From a virus: a stretch of 61,013 nucleotides of DNA. Where the stretch lies: the IMG/VR virus record IMGVR_UViG_3300027734_000072, positions 1 to 61,013 of that record, one strand, 5' to 3'. Shown in pieces: positions 6,299 to 14,177 of the stretch; positions within the stretch are counted from its first letter, which is position 1, and each line of letters begins with the position of its first letter. The notes under the pieces are model-generated. The model saw only the letters and a list, made by a program, of their open reading frames with translations. It was not told the origin of the DNA and ran no database searches. The position numbers and the translations under genes are program-made.

Positions 6299-7867
6299 TT
6301 AACCTTTTTTCTTTAAATGTGCAGGTCTATCATCAACAGTTTCAGTTGATTGTTTGGTTTCTTTATTCTCGGCCGAAACGGTAGTATTGTTGGTAGTAGT
6401 TTGTTTTGGTTTATCTTTATTTAAGCTTTCTTTTAAATCTTTATTCTCTTTAGATGCTTGGTCTAGTTTGGAACCAGTTGAAACATTTCCATCAAGTGCA
6501 GCAGAATATTCATCCACTTTTGAAAGTATTTTTGCACCAACACCCACATCCAAATTTAATTTTGCTCCACCAATTGCTTGTGTAACTGCTCTATTGGCTG
6601 TCTGTTGGTCAGTAAAATCATTTATTTTATTACCAACACCTTTTTTAACAAATGCGGCCACAATTGTAGCATCAATATCTGGTTGATTAACCAAGTCCGG
6701 ATTACCAACCAAATCTTTTTTTACAACATCACTATAAGCTTTATAATTATTTTTACCTGTCAATTGTATGGAACCACGGCCACGATATTTAAAACCATCA
6801 CCTTCTTGTGTGTTACCCATACTTTGGCCAATTTTGGTATCTTTACCATAAACCATTTCACCAAATTTATACGGATCTTTTTTAATTTCATTTAATTCAG
6901 CATCAGAATATTTTTGTGTTCTGCTGGTAAAAACTTCTCGTATTCTTTCATTCGAAGTGTTTCCATATGCGGCAAGATTTTCATCACGGGGTTTAAAACC
7001 TGTTTCTTTACCCACATTAGCAATAACTGCTTTTTGAGCATATGCATTAGTAATTCCAGCTGCAACCAAACCAGTAGTAATGACTCCAATTACACCAGCA
7101 CCAGATGCAACCGTACCTGCAATACCTTTGCCAGCTGTAACAGGGGCTCTTGGTGCTGAAGGTGTTGGAGCTTTTTCTGCTGATGGTTTTGCTGTAGGAG
7201 GTTTAGGTGCTTCTTTAGGTGGAACCTTTTCAGGAGCTTTAGGTGCTTCTTTAGGAGTTGGTGCCTTTTCAACCTTTGGTTTTTTCTCAGTAGGCTTTGG
7301 TGCTTCTTCTTTTTTAGAAGGTTTCTTAGGTTCTGGCTTAGGTTCTTCTTTTGTAGGCTTTTCTTTTTTTGGTTTTTCTTTTTTTCTTCTAGCCGTAAGA
7401 GCTTTAACCAATTCTTGGTTTCTAAGTTCTTCTTCAGAATCTTTTTCTTCTATTGAACCCTTTTCTTCTTCTCTTCTAAGTTTTTCATCATCCAAATTTC
7501 TTAACATTAAACGATAAATCAAACCAAGAGCATCTACAGCCATACTATCTGCTTGAGAATCTAATTGACCTGGGGTTTTGTTTTTACCTGGACCTCTTGT
7601 TTTCTTGTCGGTAAAGAATTTCATGTCCTCTTTTGACCGACCCATCATTTTACCATATAAAGCAGGACCTAGTTTACTACCAAAGGTCATGGTTTTAACA
7701 ATGTTCATAGGATCAAAGGTTTCTTTGATACCAGTCATTCGTGCTTTGGTTTTTTCTGAGAGTGTTTCACGCAGGGAAGAACCGATCCCTTTGCCGCCAG
7801 TTAATTTGTCGGTCATAAGGTCGGAAAAGGATTTATTCCTTAAATCTTTGGCCTTTTGGTAGTCCAT
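6299..7867 (-). CDS. Tail-associated lysozyme with GH19 chitinase-like domain
   Basis: A 522-residue protein. Residues 1-90 match the N-terminal domain of the neighbouring 427-residue protein. Residues 110-158 are charged and helical. Residues 160-243 form a Lys/Pro/Glu-rich linker. About 265-455 is a GH19-type domain: ANVGKETGF with catalytic-type Glu288, and GDGFKYRGRGSIQLTG at 357-372, the signature of the family. The rest is Lys/Asn/Thr-rich. GH19 phage enzymes cut peptidoglycan. Fused to a virion-type N-terminus, this one probably opens the wall during DNA injection. The start is three bases after the stop of the gp26 frameshift extension. Confidence 0.75.
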   Translation of the reverse strand: MDYQKAKDLRNKSFSDLMTDKLTGGKGIGSSLRETLSEKTKARMTGIKETFDPMNIVKTMTFGSKLGPALYGKMMGRSKEDMKFFTDKKTRGPGKNKTPGQLDSQADSMAVDALGLIYRLMLRNLDDEKLRREEEKGSIEEKDSEEELRNQELVKALTARRKKEKPKKEKPTKEEPKPEPKKPSKKEEAPKPTEKKPKVEKAPTPKEAPKAPEKVPPKEAPKPPTAKPSAEKAPTPSAPRAPVTAGKGIAGTVASGAGVIGVITTGLVAAGITNAYAQKAVIANVGKETGFKPRDENLAAYGNTSNERIREVFTSRTQKYSDAELNEIKKDPYKFGEMVYGKDTKIGQSMGNTQEGDGFKYRGRGSIQLTGKNNYKAYSDVVKKDLVGNPDLVNQPDIDATIVAAFVKKGVGNKINDFTDQQTANRAVTQAIGGAKLNLDVGVGAKILSKVDEYSAALDGNVSTGSKLDQASKENKDLKESLNKDKPKQTTTNNTTVSAENKETKQSTETVDDRPAHLKKKG

Positions 7868-7870
7868 CTA

Positions 7871-8059
7871 CTATCTCTTCTGTCTTTCTCGTATCTTTTG
7901 GTTTTCTTCTTCAATATACTGAATCAACATAGCGATGTAAATATCTCTTTCCCAAGGTATCATGCTTTCAAGTTCGGTTAAACTGTACTTATGGTGTTGC
8001 ATTAACGAAAAATTCGTTTTATAATAATTACTCAGATTGTCATGACGAAATGTTAACCG
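7871..8059 (-). CDS. Frameshift extension of gp26 (small tail chaperone domain, gp51 position)
   Basis: A 62-codon open frame lies in the -1 frame relative to gp26, entered at the slippery site 8059-8065 and ending at TAG (7873-7871). The translation ends in a conserved-looking helical domain (MQHHKYSLTELESMIPWERD, followed by a Glu/Lys-rich helix). No ribosome site or convincing start precedes it; the only internal ATG, at 8002, lacks a Shine-Dalgarno sequence. Read through the shift, gp26 would grow from 243 to 304 residues. The layout matches the lambda G/GT and P2 E/E' tail assembly chaperones. In T4 the gene after 26 is 51. Identity with gp51 is not shown. Confidence 0.65.
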   Translation of the reverse strand, partial: RLTFRHDNLSNYYKTNFSLMQHHKYSLTELESMIPWERDIYIAMLIQYIEEENQKIRERQKR

Positions 8060-8784
8060 AAAAAACTTTCTAACCCTTCCACCTGTATCGTGTGGTCAAA
8101 ACCACACTTACTACATTTGATGTTAATGGTCTCTTGTAACTTTGGTAAGTTCTGTATAAACTTTTCTACTTTGGAGAATTGTTCTTGGTTCATGCCTTCA
8201 ACAAAGGTCATCATCTCACCAGGTTCTGCCTCATGGCCATAATAGAATTGTTCTTCATTGATATCATAGATGTACTCAATACATTCAGCAATCATATTAA
8301 AGGTAACATCGTTAATGCTTTCATACTTCAATGAATCTTTAACAATACCAAACTCCGGATATTTCATTTTGATGGTAAGATTGGGAGTCAATTGAATTTC
8401 TGGTTCTGATGGATCATCTTGAACGACTTTGATCTTTGTTAGGTCAATATCTTTTTCCATGATGTTACCACACTCTTTATCGTCAACCTCATTGTTACAA
8501 CGGTATCGACTTTCGACAATCTCACCAACAGACTTGGCTCTCAAATTAATAAAATAAAACTCAATATCAATAATAGGTAACTTATCAATATCAAGGTTTT
8601 CTGTCAAAGTACAGTTATTAAGAATATCTCTTACATTTTGTTGTATGGTCGTAGAATCTGTTGATTCCATGGCCATTAACAGATTCTTCTGCTCTTTAAC
8701 CAGAAAAGGTCTGTATTTAATTCTTTTCTTTGAAACCGGCAATTCAAGTTCATATGTCGGCACATCAATCTTTGGTAAAGCCAT
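8053..8784 (-). CDS. gp26: Baseplate hub assembly protein gp26
   Basis: A 243-residue protein resembling T4-like gp26. It has an N-terminal MALPKIDVPTYELELPVS, then the motif YRPFLVKEQKNLLMAME, the LRAKSVGE segment, and two cysteine pairs that could hold zinc (YRC...ECG near the middle, IKCSKCGFDH near the end). In T4, gp26 is needed to assemble the central hub of the baseplate. It is preceded on its strand by the tube-fold gene with a strong AGGAG ribosome site. Its last codons contain T TTT TTC two codons before the stop, so a fraction of ribosomes may continue into the downstream frame. Confidence 0.8.
   Translation of the reverse strand: MALPKIDVPTYELELPVSKKRIKYRPFLVKEQKNLLMAMESTDSTTIQQNVRDILNNCTLTENLDIDKLPIIDIEFYFINLRAKSVGEIVESRYRCNNEVDDKECGNIMEKDIDLTKIKVVQDDPSEPEIQLTPNLTIKMKYPEFGIVKDSLKYESINDVTFNMIAECIEYIYDINEEQFYYGHEAEPGEMMTFVEGMNQEQFSKVEKFIQNLPKLQETINIKCSKCGFDHTIQVEGLESFFG
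8059..8065 (-). other. Candidate -1 ribosomal frameshift site T TTT TTC
   Basis: On the minus strand the bases from 8065 down to 8059 read TTTTTTC. They are in phase with gp26 as T TTT TTC, an X XXY YYZ heptamer, two codons before the gp26 TAA. A -1 slip would join gp26 residue 242 to the 62-codon frame ending at 7871. Confidence 0.65.
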
Positions 8785-8806
8785 AATTATCTCCTATTAT
8801 AAAAAA

Positions 8807-9535
8807 TTAATAAATTCCTTCACCACTATCATTAACTTGTAAATTCAATTCTCGATTAAATTCAGTACGATCTTCAACACTTAAACCTGAACTATCCGTA
8901 CCTAAAGAACCTGAACCGATACCAGCATTAGGACCAAATAAATCAGCACCAGCAATCGCATCAGCCAAGCCATTAATACCGTAATCGAGCAATTGCATTC
9001 CAACATCCTGTAGAGAATTGTTTTGCCAGTTAGTATAAGCAAAGGTTATAACCAACTTATGGATGCCTTCATTACTCCAGTCCAATTCCATTTGATTCAT
9101 TGCAATTGGATAAGCATCATATAAATTAACAGAATAACTTAATTCATTTTGTACATCATATTGATTGATAGTAATAGCCGTTGTATAATCACTCTTATAT
9201 CTCATATTAAAATTATAAACAGGACTAATATAATTCATCCAACCATCAAACAATAATTTTTGACGCATATCATCGTCAACGAGAAATGTTAAATCAATAT
9301 CTTGATAGGTTGTCATGTATGGAAATTTTTCTACAGGTGCAGATCCAAACTTTTGTTCAGTTGTGGCAAATGTTTTACCTGGCAAATTAGCACTCTCACA
9401 ACGAAACTTTAATGTTCGTGTGGATTTAAAATAGGGTAGAAGAACCAAAGGAATAGGAACAAAAACATCGAACCTATTGGCTCGAGCAATGTCTTTGGTG
9501 AAACTTGATTTAAATTCGCTAATATTACCAGCCAT
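8807..9535 (-). CDS. Tail-tube-fold protein (gp54/gp19-like)
   Basis: A 242-residue protein counted from the ATG at 9535, which has an AAGGA ribosome site; the upstream in-frame ATG at 9571 lies inside the neighbour. Its ATG overlaps the neighbour's stop (TAATG). The segment FDVFVP...FKSTRTLKFRCESANLPGK and the later ELDWSNEGIHKLVITFAYTNW follow the pattern of the tail-tube family (gp19, and the tube initiators gp48/gp54). T4 gp54 starts tube polymerisation on the baseplate. The company of gp26 and the diverging gp48 favours a baseplate tube protein over the main tube gp19, which normally lies beside the sheath gene. Which paralogue it is remains unsettled. Confidence 0.65.
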   Translation of the reverse strand: MAGNISEFKSSFTKDIARANRFDVFVPIPLVLLPYFKSTRTLKFRCESANLPGKTFATTEQKFGSAPVEKFPYMTTYQDIDLTFLVDDDMRQKLLFDGWMNYISPVYNFNMRYKSDYTTAITINQYDVQNELSYSVNLYDAYPIAMNQMELDWSNEGIHKLVITFAYTNWQNNSLQDVGMQLLDYGINGLADAIAGADLFGPNAGIGSGSLGTDSSGLSVEDRTEFNRELNLQVNDSGEGIY

Positions 9536-10134
9536 TATTGTTTCCTTATTTCTTCTATGGATTCTTTCCATACTTTGTCGGTTCTGGCACCCTTAAATTG
9601 CTGTATAGGTAAGAAAGATGCCACTTCCCACTCATTTGGCTGAATGGTAAGTAATTTTGATCTCATATGGTTATAGAGATACTTTTTAAGACACGGCCTA
9701 AACTCACGGAAGCGCTTGGATGCAGTCAAAATGTCATAAGTAACTCTCAACCTTTGGACTTCATCTTCTTTGTTTAGGACTGCGTATTGCAATAGTTTGT
9801 TTAAAAATGCCACTCTGTAACGGTATGGTAAGTAATGTAGGTTTAAACCTAGAAAACCATCAGCATACTTGTCCAATACCAAAATCAATGGAAATCTATC
9901 ATAATATGGTAAATCATCTTTGGTCTTAGGATCATAGTAAAAACAGTACAATCTACCCAACTTAATATTGGTAGTATGTCTGGACTTATCAGAAAGCAAT
10001 TCCCTACCTATTTGTGAAGGATTACGAATATCTCTAATCTTATCTAAAATCCAAGTTACAGATTGTTTACTCAATATATCGGCATTGAGTTTTGAGTGTT
10101 CTTCAGCAAGTTTGGATAATTTAGAGGTAAGCAT
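9535..10134 (-). CDS. Possible gp2-like DNA end protector / virion protein
   Basis: A 199-residue protein. The best-marked segment is LGRLYCFYYDPKTKDDLPYY, followed by FPLILVL and GLNLHYLPYRYR. I associate this pattern with proteins of T4-like marine phages annotated as DNA end protector (gp2), but I recall this only weakly. Context agrees: T4 genes 2 and 4 are near neighbours, and gp4 lies directly upstream here. gp2 protects the ends of packaged DNA from host RecBCD. The alternative is an unassigned head-completion or tail protein. Confidence 0.45.
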   Translation of the reverse strand: MLTSKLSKLAEEHSKLNADILSKQSVTWILDKIRDIRNPSQIGRELLSDKSRHTTNIKLGRLYCFYYDPKTKDDLPYYDRFPLILVLDKYADGFLGLNLHYLPYRYRVAFLNKLLQYAVLNKEDEVQRLRVTYDILTASKRFREFRPCLKKYLYNHMRSKLLTIQPNEWEVASFLPIQQFKGARTDKVWKESIEEIRKQ

Positions 10135-10142
10135 TCAATTAT

Positions 10143-10580
10143 TTAGTTGAGGCCTAGGTGATCTTCTGTGAGTATTTTGAACTCCCAACCTCGGTCTAAA
10201 CAATATTCTTCAGCTGCCTTCCATTTGGACTGGTTGACACCCCATGTAACCACCTCATTGATGTATTGTTTGGTTTTTCTTTTTTGTGGTTCTGGTGGTC
10301 TTGTCTGTTTTTTAGGTTTGACCTCAAGCATCATCGTTTTGGTGGTACCTTCTCTGGTTTTAACTTTAACTAGAAAGTCCGGAAAGTACCTATGGTAACG
10401 ATTATCAACGGGTGAGATGTATGGAATGATTACTTCTTCTGAAGCCCAAGATATGATATTGTCGTTTAGGTCGAGCCAAGACATCACCTTACACTCCCAT
10501 GTGGAGCGGTAGATGATGTTATTTGAGTCCCCTATGTACTTTTTGGGGTTTCTTGGTCTGAATTGTCCTGTATAAGCCAT
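10143..10580 (-). CDS. gp4: Head completion protein gp4
   Basis: A 145-residue protein from the ATG at 10580; six further in-frame codons upstream (to 10598) look spurious. The N-terminus MAYTGQFRPRNPKKYIGD, the STWE segment, the YFPDFLVK segment and LEVKPKKQTR match T4 gp4 (150 residues). FPDFLV...LEVKPK resembles a PD-(D/E)XK-like core. In T4, gp4 is needed for head completion and for joining head and tail. No clear ribosome site is present. The start codon abuts the TATAAATA motif that serves the diverging gene. Confidence 0.85.
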   Translation of the reverse strand: MAYTGQFRPRNPKKYIGDSNNIIYRSTWECKVMSWLDLNDNIISWASEEVIIPYISPVDNRYHRYFPDFLVKVKTREGTTKTMMLEVKPKKQTRPPEPQKRKTKQYINEVVTWGVNQSKWKAAEEYCLDRGWEFKILTEDHLGLN

Positions 10581-10587
10581 ATAAATA
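10580..10587 (+). promoter_or_regulatory. T4-type late promoter motif TATAAATA
   Basis: An exact TATAAATA lies 29 bases before gp48, pointing rightward into the baseplate operon. Its first base is also the first base of the gp4 start codon on the other strand. A transcription start near 10593 would leave a leader of about 24 bases. Confidence 0.75.
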
Positions 10588-10616
10588 TGTATAATCAATC
10601 AAATTAAAGAAAAGTC

Positions 10617-11579
10617 ATGGCAATCATTTCTATTCCATCCAGTATCGGCGGTCTAGCTATTCCAGGTTTAACAAATATACCTGGTGGTCCACTAGGCGTA
10701 TTATTTGGAAACTCAAATCAATTGGCCATTCACCAATATCCTAGAGATTTAGGTTCTGCAACTAAAGGTCACTCCATTAAATTTGAAATTAATGAAATAG
10801 AACCGGTTAATTACGATGTTCAAGGTGGTATTACTGACCTTGGTAATCTCTTTAAAGGTGGCAGCGGAGCAGTTTTAGACACATTAGGAACATTTGCGTC
10901 AAATTTTTCAAATTTTCTTGGTGACACAGCTGAAAATGGTGTATCTGAATCTTTTAATGTATTATTGAATAAAAGAAAAAAGAGAATTGCAGCTACAGTC
11001 GCTTTATATATGCCAGAAACGGTTGCTTTTCAATATAATTCATCATATGGAAAAACTAGTTTAGTTAATGCATTAATAAAAGGAACTAGTTTAGTGCCTA
11101 AAGTTGGTAGTTCAGTTGCTTCATTAGCTTCAAATGTTTTAAATTCAGACCTAACAAAATTAACTTTGGCAACACAAGGACTGGCATTAAATCCACAAGA
11201 TCAAGTATTGTTTGATGGTATAGATTTCAGAACATTTCAATTAGCTTTTACTTTTACGCCATATTCAAGAGAAGAAGCTCTTGAAGTTCGAAATATTATT
11301 AAACTATTCAGGCAATATGCAGCACCAAGACTTCAAAAAGGTAGTGGTGGAATGTTTTTTATTCCTCCAGGAACATTTGATTTAAAATTTTTGTTTAATG
11401 GAAAAGTAAACAGAAATATTACTCAAGTAGGAGAATGTGTTATAGAAAGTATTGATGTCAATTATGCTCCTAATGGATGGTCAACACATTCTGATGGCGC
11501 TCCAGTACAAACAACATTAACAATGTCATTTAAAGAAATACAATTGGTTGACAGAACAAAAATTGAAAAAGGTTATTAA
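10617..11579 (+). CDS. gp48: Baseplate tail-tube cap protein gp48
   Basis: A 320-residue protein, first in the rightward baseplate cluster. The segments AIHQYPRDLGSATKGHSI, VALYMPETVAFQY and the C-terminal TFTPYSREEALEVRNIIKLF follow the gp48 homologues of T4-like marine phages. gp48 sits on top of the hub and starts the tail tube. It is followed after three bases by gp53. It contains Gly/Ala/Ser-rich stretches near residues 85-105 and 165-185 that are probably flexible. A gp54 assignment is the alternative. Confidence 0.7.
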   Translation: MAIISIPSSIGGLAIPGLTNIPGGPLGVLFGNSNQLAIHQYPRDLGSATKGHSIKFEINEIEPVNYDVQGGITDLGNLFKGGSGAVLDTLGTFASNFSNFLGDTAENGVSESFNVLLNKRKKRIAATVALYMPETVAFQYNSSYGKTSLVNALIKGTSLVPKVGSSVASLASNVLNSDLTKLTLATQGLALNPQDQVLFDGIDFRTFQLAFTFTPYSREEALEVRNIIKLFRQYAAPRLQKGSGGMFFIPPGTFDLKFLFNGKVNRNITQVGECVIESIDVNYAPNGWSTHSDGAPVQTTLTMSFKEIQLVDRTKIEKGY

Positions 11580-11582
11580 TAA

Positions 11583-12176
11583 ATGCAATACTTCAATACA
11601 CTACCAAAAGTTATTTACACAACAAATGGCGTTTCAAACATCTACACTAATTTGATGAGTAGGGTGAGTGTTGTCCCTAGTTTTCTTAAAAACCCTGCCA
11701 TATATTACCAATATGATATACATGAAACTGATACACCGGAAATTATTGCTGCTAAGTATTATGGTGATTCTTATAGATATTGGATTATATTGTTTATTAA
11801 TCAGTTGTCTGATCCACAATGGGATTGGCCATTGCATCCTAAAGCATTTGAAGATTATGTAACACAAAAATATTCTGATGTGAACCCACGGGCTATTGTA
11901 CATCACTATGAGAAAACCATAACACAGTCCAATAGAACATATTTGGTTGATACCGTCAATACATTTACTTTAGGTTCAATTGAATATTCACAAACTGACA
12001 CACAATCTTATACAAAATATGTTGGTAATGAAGAAATTCTTTTTAAAATAACAAAAGAAGTTGTATCTCTATATGAATATGAACAACGATTAAATGAATC
12101 AAAAAGAACAATCAATATTTTAAATAGCACTTATGTTGATGAATTTGAGAAACAATTTAAAAAACTAATGGCTTAA
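11583..12176 (+). CDS. gp53: Baseplate wedge protein gp53
   Basis: A 197-residue homologue of T4 gp53 (196 residues). After an N-terminal segment (YFNTLPKVIY) comes the LysM-like region ETDTPEIIAAKYYGDSYRYW, then LFINQLSDPQWDWPL, which corresponds to the T4 YGNPQLYWVLL region. gp53 clamps neighbouring wedges together around the hub. It lies between gp48 and gp27 in a tight operon. Confidence 0.85.
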   Translation: MQYFNTLPKVIYTTNGVSNIYTNLMSRVSVVPSFLKNPAIYYQYDIHETDTPEIIAAKYYGDSYRYWIILFINQLSDPQWDWPLHPKAFEDYVTQKYSDVNPRAIVHHYEKTITQSNRTYLVDTVNTFTLGSIEYSQTDTQSYTKYVGNEEILFKITKEVVSLYEYEQRLNESKRTINILNSTYVDEFEKQFKKLMA

Positions 12177-12182
12177 TATTTT

Positions 12183-13607
12183 ATGTTAGAAAATCTTTTT
12201 GCACCTGGCCAAGAATCTTCTGGTGTTTATTATCCTCAAGATTATTCATTAAACACTTTAAATTTTGTAACTGCGGCCAGCAAAAAATTTGAAATTAAAC
12301 GGTTGGTTCAAGAATTTTCATATCATGAAGATATATACACTTTTGTTGTTTCTGGTTATGTAACATTAACTGACGCACAAGGTTTTGTAGAATTGTTTCA
12401 ATTAACTGGTAATGAATATTTGGAAGTAAATTTTGGTAAAACAAAAGATGGTCCAAATAACATTAATAGAACATTTAGAGTATATAAATTGGCTCCTAGA
12501 GTTCCAACTGGTAACATGAATACCGAACAATATACGTTATATTTTTGTTCCGAAGAATTGCTTTTGTCTGAACAAATTAAGGTGTCTTATTCTTACAAAG
12601 GCACAAAAATATCCGATAATGTTCGTGATATATTAACAGAAAAATTAAAAGTGCCATACGATAAAATTGAAACAATTGAAGAAACAACTGGTATTACCAA
12701 TTTGGTGATGCCTAGAGTAAAGCCTTTTGAAGCAATCAGTTGGTTGTCAAATTATGCAAGACCACAATCAACGGGTACTGTTGGTGCCGATATGTTATTC
12801 TTCGAAACTAAAAATGGTTTTAATTTTAGATCATTACAATCAATGTATAAAAGTAATGTGTATGCAACTTATAGATATGATGCAAAAAATATTGATGATA
12901 AAATTCAAAGTCTACAAGATAAAACAACATCAATTTTAAAGTATGAAATTGTTAAAACATATGATATAGTAAACGAGATCAACTCAGGAACTTTATCCAA
13001 TAAATTAATATCATTGGATCCTATAACAAGAACTTTTCAAGTTACTAATTTTAATTATAGTAAGTACAAAGATCAATCTAGTTCTTTGAATCCAGGAGAT
13101 GTTACCAATAAATTAAAAAATAGATTTGGTAAAACGGAAACTGAAAGTTATGAAGGTACTTTAAAGATGGTTGTTGGTAATGCAAACCAACAGAATAACG
13201 AATATATTAAAAATACAGATGTTGATGTTAAAGATGTTTTTATGGAGAATAATGTTCCAAATAGAACGGCACAATTAGCTTTAGCTAACTATACTGTTAT
13301 CAAGGCTTCTATTCCTGGTGATCCTGGTATTACAGCGGGTAGAACAGTACAGTTTGACATTTATTCTTTAAAGCCATCCTCTAATATAAGAGAGCTGGAC
13401 AAATTTTATTCTGGTAAATATTTGGTAACGGCAGTTAGGCATGTTATTGTGGCACCAAGTACTTATCAAACAATTTTGGAATTGGCCAAAGATAGTTCAA
13501 CAACAAGTTATGTTAAGCGTGATAGTGATAGTGCCGAAGCAAAAGAGTTTTCTGGTTTTACTGATGCATTGAATAGTGTTAATAAATTTATAGGTATGTT
13601 TAGATGA
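12183..13607 (+). CDS. gp27: Baseplate hub protein gp27-like
   Basis: A 474-residue protein with the look of the gp27 / P2 gpD / VgrG N-terminal hub fold. A beta-rich first part (FEIKRLVQEFSYHEDIYTFV) is followed by a gpD-like segment (SYKGTKISDNVRDILTEKL, then PFEAISWLSNYARPQ), and a second barrel near the C-terminus ends in KYLVTAVRH. T4 gp27 (391 residues) forms the trimeric ring that holds gp5 and connects to the tube. The gene overlaps the gp5 OB-domain gene (ATGA), its expected partner. Confidence 0.75.
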   Translation: MLENLFAPGQESSGVYYPQDYSLNTLNFVTAASKKFEIKRLVQEFSYHEDIYTFVVSGYVTLTDAQGFVELFQLTGNEYLEVNFGKTKDGPNNINRTFRVYKLAPRVPTGNMNTEQYTLYFCSEELLLSEQIKVSYSYKGTKISDNVRDILTEKLKVPYDKIETIEETTGITNLVMPRVKPFEAISWLSNYARPQSTGTVGADMLFFETKNGFNFRSLQSMYKSNVYATYRYDAKNIDDKIQSLQDKTTSILKYEIVKTYDIVNEINSGTLSNKLISLDPITRTFQVTNFNYSKYKDQSSSLNPGDVTNKLKNRFGKTETESYEGTLKMVVGNANQQNNEYIKNTDVDVKDVFMENNVPNRTAQLALANYTVIKASIPGDPGITAGRTVQFDIYSLKPSSNIRELDKFYSGKYLVTAVRHVIVAPSTYQTILELAKDSSTTSYVKRDSDSAEAKEFSGFTDALNSVNKFIGMFR

Positions 13608-13954
13608 AAAACTTTTTAGGTAAAGATGGATTCAACTGGTGGGTCGGTGAAGTGGAAACTAGAATTGATCCACTAGGACTAGGTCGTTGTCAAATTCGTA
13701 TTTTTGGTTGGCACTCAGAAAATAAAGAATCAATTCCTACAGAAGATTTGCCTTGGGCTCTTCCAATGTATCCAATAAATAATTCAAAGTCTTTTCAAGT
13801 TCCTAGAATAGGAGATTGGATTGTTGGTTTCTTTATGGATGGTGAATCGGGTCAATTTCCAATTATGATGGGTGTTTTACCTGGAATTAAAAAAGTGCCA
13901 GCAGATTCATCGTTGGCAACAAACAGATATGATGAGGAGGGTAATATAAAATGA
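13604..13954 (+). CDS. gp5 (N-terminal part): gp5 N-terminal OB-fold domain as a separate gene
   Basis: A 116-residue protein equivalent to the first domain of T4 gp5. NWWVGEVETRIDPLGLGRCQ matches the T4 start (NWFVGVVEDRMDPLKLGR), and PTEDLPWALPMYP and VPRIGDWIVGFFMDGESGQ continue the OB barrel. It ends soon after the barrel. The lysozyme and needle parts of gp5 do not follow; the needle part is encoded 1.1 kb downstream at 15092. The OB domain is expected to dock on gp27, encoded upstream with an ATGA overlap. Confidence 0.85.
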   Translation: MKNFLGKDGFNWWVGEVETRIDPLGLGRCQIRIFGWHSENKESIPTEDLPWALPMYPINNSKSFQVPRIGDWIVGFFMDGESGQFPIMMGVLPGIKKVPADSSLATNRYDEEGNIK

Positions 13955-14175
13955 GTCAAAATTTATTAGATTTGCACATGATGGCTGCAGAATCTCAAAT
14001 TCACCATGCACATCTTGCTGGCGGATTAATTACAGATAAAGAATATAAAGAAAAAATTGAATTGTTAAAATCACATTGTGATATTATAACAGAACCACAT
14101 CATTGTGATAGAGATTGTCATTATCGTGAAATATTGGATGGTGCAATTCGATTAGCTGATACTATTAAGGATTAA
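13951..14175 (+). CDS. Small His/Cys-rich protein, unknown
   Basis: A 74-residue protein of unknown function overlapping the gp5 OB gene by four bases. It is predicted helical. It has a His/Cys-rich centre (HCDIITEPHHCDRDCHYRE) preceded by HHAHL, which could bind a metal ion. It lies inside the split gp5 region, so it may be a hub component or an assembly factor. No family was recognised. Confidence 0.65.
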   Translation: MSQNLLDLHMMAAESQIHHAHLAGGLITDKEYKEKIELLKSHCDIITEPHHCDRDCHYREILDGAIRLADTIKD

Positions 14176-14177
14176 AA

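Noticed and set aside
7080-7517. Plus-strand Gly/Ser/Phe-rich frame opposite the tail lysozyme
   Set aside because: It is the antisense of the Lys/Pro/Glu-rich linker; the linker on the minus strand has a proper gene context.
10581-10598. Upstream ATG giving gp4 six extra residues
   Set aside because: The T4 gp4-like sequence begins at MAYTG, and the extra codons lie in the late promoter region.
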